Shown here one piece after another: positions 55,236 to 63,077 of a stretch of 64,000 bases of DNA. Every line of letters starts with the position of its first letter. Position 1 is the stretch's first letter. Source of the stretch: Shewanella halotolerans (GTDB lineage: Bacteria; Pseudomonadota; Gammaproteobacteria; Enterobacterales; Shewanellaceae); NCBI RefSeq assembly GCF_019457535.1, contig NZ_CP080417.1:2170001-2234000 (forward strand). Reading direction: 5' to 3'. The position numbers and the translations under genes are program-made. The notes below the pieces were generated by a model. The model made no database searches. It saw only the letters and a list, made by a program, of their open reading frames with translations, and was not told where the DNA came from.

Positions 55236-56708
55236 ATGGGCATGACATCACCAGAAGCCAAAGCTTGTGATTTTGTATTGTTCGGCACCAAAGGCGATCT
55301 CGCCAGACGTAAGTTACTCCCTTCTCTTTATCAGCTGGATAAGGCTGGTCTACTCAATGAGGAGACTAAGATAGTCGGAGTAGCCAAAGACGCCTTTAGC
55401 CATGATGAGTATCAGGAGCTGGTTGTCACGGCATTAAAGAGCTTCGTTAAAGAAGCCCTGTGTGATGAAACCCTCGAGCGATTCCTAAAGCGCTGTGTTT
55501 ATATTGGGACTAACTTCACCGAGGCAGAAGGTTACAGTGCCTTCCATGAGATCCTCGAGCCCAAGAAGCGCGTCATGGTGAACTACTTCGCGACGCCGCC
55601 GGCTATCTTCGGCGATATCTGTCGTTGCCTCCATGAACAAAACCTTATCTATCCCGATACCCGTGTCGTCCTCGAAAAGCCCATTGGCTCAGATCTCGCT
55701 TCTTCTAAAGTCATCAACGATCAAGTCAGCGCCTACTTTAATGAAAACCAGGTCTATCGTATCGACCACTACCTAGGTAAAGAGACGGTACAGAACCTGA
55801 TCGCGCTGCGCTTCGCCAACTCCTTATTTGCTTCTAAGTGGGATAACCGCACGATAGACCATGTACAGATCACCGTGGCCGAAGAGGTGGGGATCGAAGG
55901 GCGTTGGGGCTATTTCGATAAAGCTGGTCAGATGCGCGACATGATCCAAAACCACCTGCTACAGGTACTTACTTTGGTCGCCATGGATCCGCCGGTAAAC
56001 CTGGATGCAGACAGCATTCGCGATGAGAAGGTAAAAGTGCTTAAGTCACTGCGTAAGATAGATGCCGATAACATCTATGAAAACACAGTGCGCGGCCAGT
56101 ACTCGGCCGGTTTCCTCAAAGGGGCGCCAGTGCCTGGTTATCTTGAGGAAGAGGGCGCAAATACTCAGTCTCACGCCGAAACCTTCGTCGCCCTGCGTGT
56201 CGATATCGACAACTGGCGCTGGGCCGGTGTGCCTTTCTATCTGCGTAGCGGTAAGCGTATGCCGACCAAGAGCTCTGAAATCGTTGTGTATTTCAAGAAC
56301 CCACCACACAACCTGTATCGTTCAAGCTACCGTAACCTGCCGCCAAACAAGCTGACGATTCGTCTGCAGCCTCACGAAGGGGTTGAGATCCAGATGATGA
56401 ACAAGGTGCCGGGTCTTGAGCAGAAACAAAGACTACAAACCACTAAGCTGGACTTGAGTTTCTCCGATACCTTCAAGAACGACCGCATCGCCGATGCCTA
56501 TGAGCGTCTGCTGCTCGAAGCCATGCTGGGTAATCAGGCGCTATTCGTACGCCGCGATGAAGTTGAACAGGCATGGACCTGGGTCGACGGCATCATCCAG
56601 GCGTGGGAAGAGAGCAATGAGAAGCCTAAGCCATATCCAGCCGGGAGCTGGGGCCCTGTGGCATCAGTTGCTTTGATCGCTAAAGACGGCCGCTCTTGGG
56701 ACGAATAA
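55236..56708 (+). CDS. zwf: Glucose-6-phosphate 1-dehydrogenase
   Basis: Zwf oxidises glucose-6-phosphate to 6-phosphogluconolactone with NAD(P)+. The 490-residue protein has the nucleotide-binding FGTKGDLARRKLLPSLY at the N-terminus and the active-site RIDHYLGKE (about 176-184). Two start codons (55236 and 55242) are in frame, and AGGAGA lies upstream of both. It opens the zwf-pgl-edd-eda operon. Confidence 0.97.
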   Translation: MGMTSPEAKACDFVLFGTKGDLARRKLLPSLYQLDKAGLLNEETKIVGVAKDAFSHDEYQELVVTALKSFVKEALCDETLERFLKRCVYIGTNFTEAEGYSAFHEILEPKKRVMVNYFATPPAIFGDICRCLHEQNLIYPDTRVVLEKPIGSDLASSKVINDQVSAYFNENQVYRIDHYLGKETVQNLIALRFANSLFASKWDNRTIDHVQITVAEEVGIEGRWGYFDKAGQMRDMIQNHLLQVLTLVAMDPPVNLDADSIRDEKVKVLKSLRKIDADNIYENTVRGQYSAGFLKGAPVPGYLEEEGANTQSHAETFVALRVDIDNWRWAGVPFYLRSGKRMPTKSSEIVVYFKNPPHNLYRSSYRNLPPNKLTIRLQPHEGVEIQMMNKVPGLEQKQRLQTTKLDLSFSDTFKNDRIADAYERLLLEAMLGNQALFVRRDEVEQAWTWVDGIIQAWEESNEKPKPYPAGSWGPVASVALIAKDGRSWDE

Positions 56709-56720
56709 GGGAATTTTAAG

Positions 56721-57419
56721 ATGATTAAAGAATCCGTATTCAAATCTTTTGATAGCAAAGACAGCCTGGAGGCACAACTTGCCGACCGCATCGCCGAGCA
56801 GCTTCAGGCGGCTATCGATGCCCGTGGTAAGGCGAGCCTAGTAGTGTCTGGCGGCTCTACACCGCTGGCACTGTTCAAGCTGCTGAGTCAGAAGGCGATT
56901 GAGTGGAACGATGTCTATATCACTCTGGCCGATGAGCGCTGGGTCGATAGCGAACACAGCGATTCCAATGAGCGCTTGGTGAGACAGCACCTGCTGCAAA
57001 ACCGCGCCGCGGGCGCCAAATTTCGCGGCCTGAAGAATATGTTCGCCACCCCAGAGGCTGGCGTCGACATGGCCATTGAGCAACTCGCCAACTTCCCGAG
57101 GCCCTTCGATGTGGTGGTGCTTGGCATGGGCAACGACGGCCATACCTGTTCCTGGTTCCCGTGCGCTAAGGAGATTGAACAGGCGCTGAGCACCCAGGCG
57201 CTGTGTCTGGCGGTGAATCCGGGCGAGGCGCCACATGGACGCATGACCATCTCTAAGCAAGGGATTTTAGCGTCACGCCAAATCTATTTACACATAGTCG
57301 GTGAACAGAAGCTCGCCGTTTACCGACAAGCGCTTGAGAATGACGATGCCAAGGCGATGCCGATACGTGCGGTACTTGCCCAGCATAAGACACCCGTCGA
57401 TGTTTATTGGAGCGCTTAA
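56721..57419 (+). CDS. pgl: 6-phosphogluconolactonase
   Basis: Pgl hydrolyses the lactone made by Zwf. The 232-residue protein is of the DevB/SOL type, with LVVSGGSTPLALFKLL, ADERWVDSEHSDSNERLVR and VVLGMGNDGHTCSWFP. It starts 12 bases after zwf and ends 9 bases before edd. Confidence 0.96.
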   Translation: MIKESVFKSFDSKDSLEAQLADRIAEQLQAAIDARGKASLVVSGGSTPLALFKLLSQKAIEWNDVYITLADERWVDSEHSDSNERLVRQHLLQNRAAGAKFRGLKNMFATPEAGVDMAIEQLANFPRPFDVVVLGMGNDGHTCSWFPCAKEIEQALSTQALCLAVNPGEAPHGRMTISKQGILASRQIYLHIVGEQKLAVYRQALENDDAKAMPIRAVLAQHKTPVDVYWSA

Positions 57420-57428
57420 GGAGCGATT

Positions 57429-59255
57429 ATGCATTCAGTAGTACAGTCAGTTACCGACAGGATCATTGCCAGAAGCCAAGCGACTCGTGCAAAGTATCTT
57501 GCGGCGCTGGGCGAAGCAAAAGCCAATGGCGTTCATCGCAGCAGCCTAAGCTGTGGCAACTTAGCCCACGGTTTTGCCGCCTGTAGTCCGGCGGATAAGA
57601 ATGCCATCAAGGCATTCAACAAAGCCAACATAGGTATTGTCACCGCCTTCAACGACATGTTGTCGGCCCATCAGCCATACGAGCATTACCCTCAGCTGCT
57701 GAAAGACGCCTGTCACGAAGTTGGCAGTGTTGCCCAGGTAGCAGCCGGTGTGCCCGCCATGTGTGACGGTGTGACCCAAGGGCAACCCGGCATGGAGCTC
57801 AGTCTGCTTAGCCGTGAGGTAATTGCCATGTCAACGGCTGTGGGTCTGTCTCACAACATGTTTGACGGCGCCTTGCTGCTGGGGATCTGTGACAAGATAG
57901 TTCCTGGCCTGTTGATCGGCGCTCTGAGCTTCGGTCATCTGCCTATGTTGTTTGTGCCAGCCGGTCCGATGAAATCCGGTATTCCTAACAAGGAGAAGGC
58001 GCGGGTTCGACAAAAGTTTGCCCAGGGGCAGGTGGATCGCGCCGCGCTCTTGGAAGCCGAGTCTAAGTCTTATCACAGCGCGGGCACCTGTACCTTCTAC
58101 GGTACGGCAAACAGCAACCAGCTGATGCTGGAAGTGATGGGCCTGCAACTACCAGGTTCCTCATTCGTGAATCCTGACGATCCGCTGCGTGAAGCCCTCA
58201 ATAAGATGGCGGCAAAGCAGGTGTGTCGTCTGACCGAGATGGGTACTCAATACACACCAATCGGTGAGGTGGTTAACGAGAAATCTGTGGTCAATGGCAT
58301 AGTTGCCTTGCTGGCAACGGGTGGCTCAACCAATTTGACCATGCATATCGTTGCCGCTGCCCGTGCTGCCGGCATTATCGTTAACTGGGATGATTTCTCT
58401 GAGCTGTCTGATGCCGTGCCGTTACTCGCCCGCGTTTATCCTAACGGTCACGCCGACATCAACCACTTCCACGCCGCTGGCGGTATGGCCTTCCTGATCA
58501 AGGAACTGCTCGATGCAGGATTGCTACATGAAGATGTGCTGACGGTGGCCGGTCCTGGTCTGCGTCGTTACACCCAGGAGCCACGCCTTATCGACAATGA
58601 ATTGGTTTGGGTCGAAGGCCCAAGTGACTCTCTGGATACAGAGGTGCTGACGGGCGTGGCGTCGCCATTCCAGGCCAACGGCGGATTGAAGCTGCTTAAG
58701 GGTAACCTGGGCCGCGCGGTGATCAAGGTATCAGCGGTTGCCGAATCGCACCGATTTGTCGAGGCGCCAGCCGTGGTGATCGACGATCAAAACAAACTCG
58801 AAGGCTTGTTCAAGGCAGGAAAGCTCGACAGAGACTGTGTCGTCGTGGTTAAAGGCCAGGGGCCTAAGGCGATAGGTATGCCTGAGCTGCATAAGTTAAC
58901 GCCTATCCTGGGCTCGCTACAGGATAAAGGCTTTAAGGTTGCGCTGCTGACCGATGGCCGCATGTCTGGTGCGTCCGGTAAGGTGCCTGCGGCGATCCAT
59001 CTGACGCCAGAAGCATTAGACGGTGGTCTGATCGCTAAAGTTGAAAATGGTGACCTGATTCGTGTCGATGCCAATACTGGTGAGGTGAGCCTGCTGGTCG
59101 ATGAGGCTGTACTGGCGAGTCGTGAAGCGGAAAAAGTCGATCTACGCAGTACCAGTTTCGGCATGGGCCGCGAACTGTTTGCGGCGCTGCGTTCCAATTT
59201 AAGTAGTCCAGAGACGGGTGCACGTTGCACCACGACCATAGACGAGAATTATTAA
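57429..59255 (+). CDS. edd: Phosphogluconate dehydratase
   Basis: Edd dehydrates 6-phosphogluconate to 2-keto-3-deoxy-6-phosphogluconate, the committed step of the Entner-Doudoroff route. The 608-residue protein belongs to the IlvD/Edd family and has cysteines for the iron-sulfur cluster in CDGVTQGQPGMELSL and SAGTCTFYGTANSNQ, and the C-terminal LTDGRMSGASGKVPAAIH. It ends just before the eda ribosome site. Confidence 0.97.
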   Translation: MHSVVQSVTDRIIARSQATRAKYLAALGEAKANGVHRSSLSCGNLAHGFAACSPADKNAIKAFNKANIGIVTAFNDMLSAHQPYEHYPQLLKDACHEVGSVAQVAAGVPAMCDGVTQGQPGMELSLLSREVIAMSTAVGLSHNMFDGALLLGICDKIVPGLLIGALSFGHLPMLFVPAGPMKSGIPNKEKARVRQKFAQGQVDRAALLEAESKSYHSAGTCTFYGTANSNQLMLEVMGLQLPGSSFVNPDDPLREALNKMAAKQVCRLTEMGTQYTPIGEVVNEKSVVNGIVALLATGGSTNLTMHIVAAARAAGIIVNWDDFSELSDAVPLLARVYPNGHADINHFHAAGGMAFLIKELLDAGLLHEDVLTVAGPGLRRYTQEPRLIDNELVWVEGPSDSLDTEVLTGVASPFQANGGLKLLKGNLGRAVIKVSAVAESHRFVEAPAVVIDDQNKLEGLFKAGKLDRDCVVVVKGQGPKAIGMPELHKLTPILGSLQDKGFKVALLTDGRMSGASGKVPAAIHLTPEALDGGLIAKVENGDLIRVDANTGEVSLLVDEAVLASREAEKVDLRSTSFGMGRELFAALRSNLSSPETGARCTTTIDENY

Positions 59256-59276
59256 TCATTGAGGAAGCTTTTAGCA

Positions 59277-59918
59277 ATGGCTGAGAATAACTGGTCAATT
59301 CAACCCCAAGATATTTTTAAACGTAGCCCGATCGTTCCCGTCATGGTGATTAATAAGATTGAGGATGCGGTTCCACTTGCCAGAGCCCTGGTTGAGGGTG
59401 GTATCAGCGTATTGGAAGTGACGCTGCGTACCCCTTGTGCGCTAGAAGCGATCACCAAGATCGCCAAAGAAGTGCCCGAAGCCCTGGTTGGTGCGGGTAC
59501 CGTGCTCAACGAAGCGCAGCTGCAGCAGGCTATCGATGCCGGCGCTCAGTTTGTGATCACCCCGGGCGCCACGCCCGAGCTGCTAAAAGCGGCGATGAAA
59601 GGTAGCGTACCGCTTATCCCTGGGGTTGCCAGCATCTCTGAGGTGATGGCGGGTATGGCCTTGGGTTACACCAACTTTAAGTTCTTTCCAGCGGAGGCAT
59701 CTGGCGGCGTGAATGCGCTAAAGGCCTTCTCAGGTCCGCTAGCCGACATACGTTTCTGCCCAACTGGCGGCATTACTCCGAGCAGCTACAAAGATTATTT
59801 GGCGCTTAAGAATGTCGATTGTATCGGCGGCAGCTGGATTGCCCCAACCGATGCGATGGAGCAGGGCGACTGGGCGCGTATCACCCAGTTGTGCAAAGAC
59901 GCTATCAACGGTCTGTAA
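59277..59918 (+). CDS. eda: KDPG aldolase (2-dehydro-3-deoxyphosphogluconate aldolase)
   Basis: Eda splits KDPG into pyruvate and glyceraldehyde-3-phosphate. At 213 residues it equals the E. coli enzyme in length. The Schiff-base lysine lies in NFKFFPAEASGG (about 133), the catalytic glutamate in LEVTLRTPCALEAI (about 45) and the phosphate loop in CPTGGI. The frame opens at a TTG at 59259, but the ATG at 59277 with AGGAAG upstream is the likely start. It is the last gene of the operon. Confidence 0.96.
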   Translation: MAENNWSIQPQDIFKRSPIVPVMVINKIEDAVPLARALVEGGISVLEVTLRTPCALEAITKIAKEVPEALVGAGTVLNEAQLQQAIDAGAQFVITPGATPELLKAAMKGSVPLIPGVASISEVMAGMALGYTNFKFFPAEASGGVNALKAFSGPLADIRFCPTGGITPSSYKDYLALKNVDCIGGSWIAPTDAMEQGDWARITQLCKDAINGL

Positions 59919-59947
59919 TAACTGCTTGTAAATACAGAAAGCAATAT

Positions 59948-59978
59948 AAAAAACCTCTGCCTAGGCAGAGGTTTTTTT
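59948..59978. terminator. Bidirectional terminator between eda and ecotin
   Basis: The stem ACCTCTGCC/GGCAGAGGT is flanked by A5 and T6. It ends the zwf-pgl-edd-eda transcript and, on the other strand, the convergent ecotin gene. Confidence 0.9.
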
Positions 59979-60021
59979 GTATCTGATTAATATGAGCTAT
60001 AGGCTGTAAGGCTGAACAGAA

Positions 60022-60579
60022 CTACTTGGCTTCGCTGTACTGGTAGTCGCTGCTGGCCTGCCAGATGCGGTATCTAAGCTGAGCACCTGTTGGCAAGTAA
60101 AACACCTTAGGTAAGCGACTGTCGTAGGCTAAGGTAAGCTTCTCAGGCAGGGTGAGAAACGCTGTCTTCTTTGCCTTATCGAAACAGGCCATCATGGTGC
60201 TAGGACCTTGATGTATGGCATCAACCTGATAGTAGTTATAGCCCCAGCCTTTTACCGTATGCTGAGTTATCTCCCCCGACAGCCCATGCTTGTTGCAATC
60301 TACCTCTTCGCTACGGCCGATGGCGATCTCCAGGCGATAGTCGCCCTCATTGGCAAGCTTTGGAAGGGTAAGAATATGTTGCACCAGGCCTTCAGTTGGC
60401 GCAGGAAACATCTTAGTAGCTTCCTCGGCTTGATAATCGCTTGCAGAGTAGCTTATTGCGACGGGCATGGTTAACTGCTGTGGCTTGGCGGGACTGGTCG
60501 CCTGGGCACAGAAGGTGCTAAGGGAGAGACCCAGGCCGATTAATAGGGCAGATGTATATTTGTTCAATGGTAATTTCAT
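60022..60579 (-). CDS. eco: Ecotin, periplasmic serine protease inhibitor
   Basis: Ecotin is a dimeric periplasmic inhibitor of trypsin-fold proteases. The 185-residue precursor has a Sec signal peptide (cut after CAQA near residue 27). Family signatures are EEVDCNKHGLSG, VKGWGYNYYQVD, the reactive loop STMMAC with P1 residue Met129, and LPKVFYLPTGAQLRYRIW. Cys95 and Cys132 should form the loop disulfide. The mature N-terminal part is longer and more divergent than in E. coli. It is transcribed alone. Confidence 0.92.
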   Translation of the reverse strand: MKLPLNKYTSALLIGLGLSLSTFCAQATSPAKPQQLTMPVAISYSASDYQAEEATKMFPAPTEGLVQHILTLPKLANEGDYRLEIAIGRSEEVDCNKHGLSGEITQHTVKGWGYNYYQVDAIHQGPSTMMACFDKAKKTAFLTLPEKLTLAYDSRLPKVFYLPTGAQLRYRIWQASSDYQYSEAK

Positions 60580-60746
60580 GAAAGCTCCTAGCGTTAAATT
60601 GAACGGTTATACCAGGTATAAACGCTAGCATAGAGGAAAAGGGTTAAAAGCAAAGAAATAAATTTAATTAATTGTTTTTAGGTAATTTTTAAGATGGTTT
60701 GTGACGAGAATGGCACTTTTCTATTCGAGCATCTCATATTTGTTTA

Positions 60747-60793
60747 CTTTGAAAATCAAACTAGTTAATATGCTGACTGTTTGGTTTTCAAAG
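60747..60793. promoter_or_regulatory. Paired TTGA-N3-TCAA boxes, possible MarR operators
   Basis: Two 15-base arms, 60747-60761 and 60779-60793, are inverted copies with one mismatch. Each arm contains its own palindrome, TTGA-AAA-TCAA and TTGG-TTT-TCAA, with centres 32 bases apart (three helical turns). This spacing and sequence type suit two MarR dimers on one face of the DNA. A MarR gene lies in the downstream operon. Confidence 0.5.
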
Positions 60794-60898
60794 TATTTGG
60801 GCTGAGCGTCTCGGGTACTGATAAACACAAACTGCTAGCTTCGAATCAATATACGAGACTAAGTACGGGCCTATCTACGAACCTATATACGAACCAGT

Positions 60899-60978
60899 AG
60901 AAGTTAACCGTTAAAAGCTAAACAACCCAAGTTAACTAGCCAAAGTTAATTAACCAAAGTAAACAGCAAAAGCTAACC
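60899..60978. repeat. Degenerate short tandem repeats in the exporter leader
   Basis: Units resembling CCAAAGTTAATTAA recur at 60927, 60940, 60954 and 60967 with flanking decayed copies. They look like slippage products. Confidence 0.55.
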
Positions 60979-61003
60979 AATAAAAACGAATAGAGAAACA
61001 TTC

Positions 61004-62086
61004 ATGCCTAACGTAAAGGATCATCTAGCCCCCTGGCAGCACAGCCACCAGTTCGCTAATTTAAACAGTGATGGCGAGCGCAACACCCGTTATGTGTTAC
61101 TGCTAACCCTATTTACCATGATTGCCGAGATTGTTGCTGGTACCGTATACGGTTCGATGGCCTTATTGGCCGACGGTTGGCATATGGGTACCCATGCCGC
61201 AGCGTTTCTCATTACCCTGTTTGCCTATCACTATGCGAAGAAACATGCCAACAGTCCTGATTTTGCCTTTGGTACAGGTAAGGTAAGCGTCTTAGGGGGC
61301 TTTACCAGTGCCGTCGCGCTCGGACTGATAGCGCTGCTTATGGTGGTTGAGTCGGTGAGCCGCCTGTTTAACCCAGAACAGATCCACTTTAACGAAGCCA
61401 TCTTTGTGGCGGTGATCGGCCTGACGGTCAATGTAATTTCTGTCTTTTTGCTAAAAGACCACCATGGACACCACCACGGGCACCATCATGATCACAGTCA
61501 TAACCACAGTCACGGGCATCATCACGATCACAGCCATGAGCACGATCACAGCCATGAGCACGATGATAGCCACGAGCATGACGCTCATCACCATGAGCAT
61601 AAACATGAGAAAGCGCATGCACACGGTGACAAGGGTCATCATGATCACAACCTGCGCGCTGCGTATTTCCATGTGATGGCAGATGCTTTGACCTCTCTGC
61701 TCGCCATTGGCGCCTTACTGTTCGGTAAGTATCTGGGACTGACTTGGTTAGATCCCGTAATGGGCGTGGTTGGCGCTGTGATCATCACCAGCTGGGCGTG
61801 GGGCTTAATGAAGCAAACTGGGCCGATTCTGCTCGATGCCAGCATAGAGAAACAATACGTGAAGCAGATGGTTGAGTTGATTGAGGCCGAGCAAGATCAT
61901 CAGGTGAGCGACATTCACGTCTGGCGCGTTAGCGCCGATCATTATGCCGCCATGGTCTCTATCGTTAGCCATGCGCCGAAGGAGCTGGATTATTTCAAGC
62001 AGAAGTTGGCCAAATTTGAACGTATTGACCATCTGACGGTCGAACTCATCACTTGCCGCCAAGTAGCATGCCAAGGGGCAGAATAA
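61004..62086 (+). CDS. dmeF: Cation diffusion facilitator, DmeF-like metal exporter
   Basis: The 360-residue protein is a CDF transporter with six helices. The DmeF-type Co/Ni exporter signature is seen in the N-terminal WQHSHQFANLNSDGERNTRYV and in ALLADGWHMGTHA, whose Asp/His residues form the transport site. Between helices IV and V (residues about 150-218) is a cytoplasmic loop built almost wholly of His, Asp and Glu. The usual C-terminal domain follows. DmeF is assigned by motif memory, and zinc as substrate is not excluded. A MarR regulator follows after 42 bases. Confidence 0.82.
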   Translation: MPNVKDHLAPWQHSHQFANLNSDGERNTRYVLLLTLFTMIAEIVAGTVYGSMALLADGWHMGTHAAAFLITLFAYHYAKKHANSPDFAFGTGKVSVLGGFTSAVALGLIALLMVVESVSRLFNPEQIHFNEAIFVAVIGLTVNVISVFLLKDHHGHHHGHHHDHSHNHSHGHHHDHSHEHDHSHEHDDSHEHDAHHHEHKHEKAHAHGDKGHHDHNLRAAYFHVMADALTSLLAIGALLFGKYLGLTWLDPVMGVVGAVIITSWAWGLMKQTGPILLDASIEKQYVKQMVELIEAEQDHQVSDIHVWRVSADHYAAMVSIVSHAPKELDYFKQKLAKFERIDHLTVELITCRQVACQGAE

Positions 62087-62128
62087 GCTTAAGTTTCGAA
62101 CTCTTTAAAAAGGAATTGTGCGTTAACG

Positions 62129-62542
62129 ATGAATAATGACCTATTGAGCCACACCATAGTCGAATTTTATGAAAAGCTCTCGTCTTGGGAGATGGCCGTA
62201 GTCAAGGATGCCGGCTACTCCTTACCTCAGATCCATGCCGTAGAGATTTTGGGCGGCAATGGTGACATGCGGATGAAAGAGTTGGCGGAGAAGATGGGGA
62301 TCACCACAGGTACATTGACGGTGCAGATAGATAAGATGGAGCAGGCGGGTCTGGTGGCGCGTAAGGCCCACCAGCAAGACAGACGCTCGATTTTGGTTGG
62401 ATTAACCCAGCAGGGTCAGGCTGTCTACAGGGAGCATGACCAATTGCACCATGGCTTGTCTGATCAACTTACCGCTAAGTTCTCCGACAGCGAACGTGAG
62501 CTCTTGTTGAGTTTTTTCCAGCGCATGAACAGCGAGTTTTAA
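62129..62542 (+). CDS. MarR-family transcriptional regulator
   Basis: The 137-residue protein has the MarR winged helix with MRMKELAEKMGITTGTLTVQIDKMEQAGLVARKAHQQDRRSI-type residues (about 48-90) and flanking dimerisation helices. It lies 42 bases after the metal exporter gene, so both are likely co-transcribed. Known dmeF genes are usually paired with an RcnR-type repressor, so a MarR partner is unusual. The boxes at 60747-60793 are candidate sites for it. Confidence 0.9.
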   Translation: MNNDLLSHTIVEFYEKLSSWEMAVVKDAGYSLPQIHAVEILGGNGDMRMKELAEKMGITTGTLTVQIDKMEQAGLVARKAHQQDRRSILVGLTQQGQAVYREHDQLHHGLSDQLTAKFSDSERELLLSFFQRMNSEF

Positions 62543-63077
62543 CCCGCTACTCATGTACTGGGTGAGTAGCGTTTGTAAAAACACTTTTTTTTCACTTCGG
62601 GTGTGTAAACTCCCGAGTGTTACTTCAAAGTGCTAAAGCCTTGCTCGTCAATAGTCTTATGCGATTAACAACTGGCAATTAACAACTGGCAACTAGTAGC
62701 TGTCAGTTAACAAATAGCCTTTCAGCTATCACCCTTAAGTCATAGCTGTTAACAAAGGTGATCTGTGCCTGTGTTGGTAGGCGGATGGCGATTACAATTG
62801 TGGCGCGGTGTGTTGATTGGTAATATTGCCGCAACATTTCTGCGCCGAGGCTATCTGAATTTTGACTAAAGGCAAATTTTTGATAGCTAATTGCTACTTC
62901 GCTAAGTGCTTTGAGCATGAATTGCTTCTGACTCAGGCCTAGTTTGGTTCTGATGCGGAAGATGATGCAGAAGATGAAAAAGAAGTCTTGGCGTTAATGG
63001 ACTAACAGGCCGTTGTAACAGGCGGCTTGGTTATTTTTTTAACGTCATTTTTGGTTTATTTACAGAGAGAACACTCA
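62543..63077. other. Intergenic region before eptA
   Basis: These 535 bases show no convincing gene. A 71-codon minus-strand frame (62703-62918) has no ribosome site or family resemblance. A perfect 14-base tandem repeat (ATTAACAACTGGCA at 62664 and 62678) is present. Confidence 0.5.

Larger units (their letters stand above)
60580..61003. promoter_or_regulatory. Divergent regulatory region between ecotin and the metal exporter gene
   Basis: This 424-base AT-rich region holds a long inverted repeat (60747-60793), a 12-base direct repeat (60870-60893) and several degenerate 13-14-base repeats (about 60899-60978) that make the exporter leader almost free of G. There is no gene. The start codon at 61004 has a poor ribosome site. 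Confidence 0.55.

Noticed and set aside
61451..61676. Open frames on both strands in the His-rich loop of the exporter
   Set aside because: They arise from the simple-sequence CAC/CAT/GAT codons of the loop.
62703..62918. A 71-codon minus-strand frame before eptA
   Set aside because: There is no ribosome site or family resemblance, and it lies in a region with short repeats.
62940..63003. Acidic C-terminal-like codons (GSDAEDDAEDEKEVLALMD) before eptA as a gene remnant
   Set aside because: A stop codon lies directly upstream in frame, and there is no start or homologous extension. It is too little to support a pseudogene.
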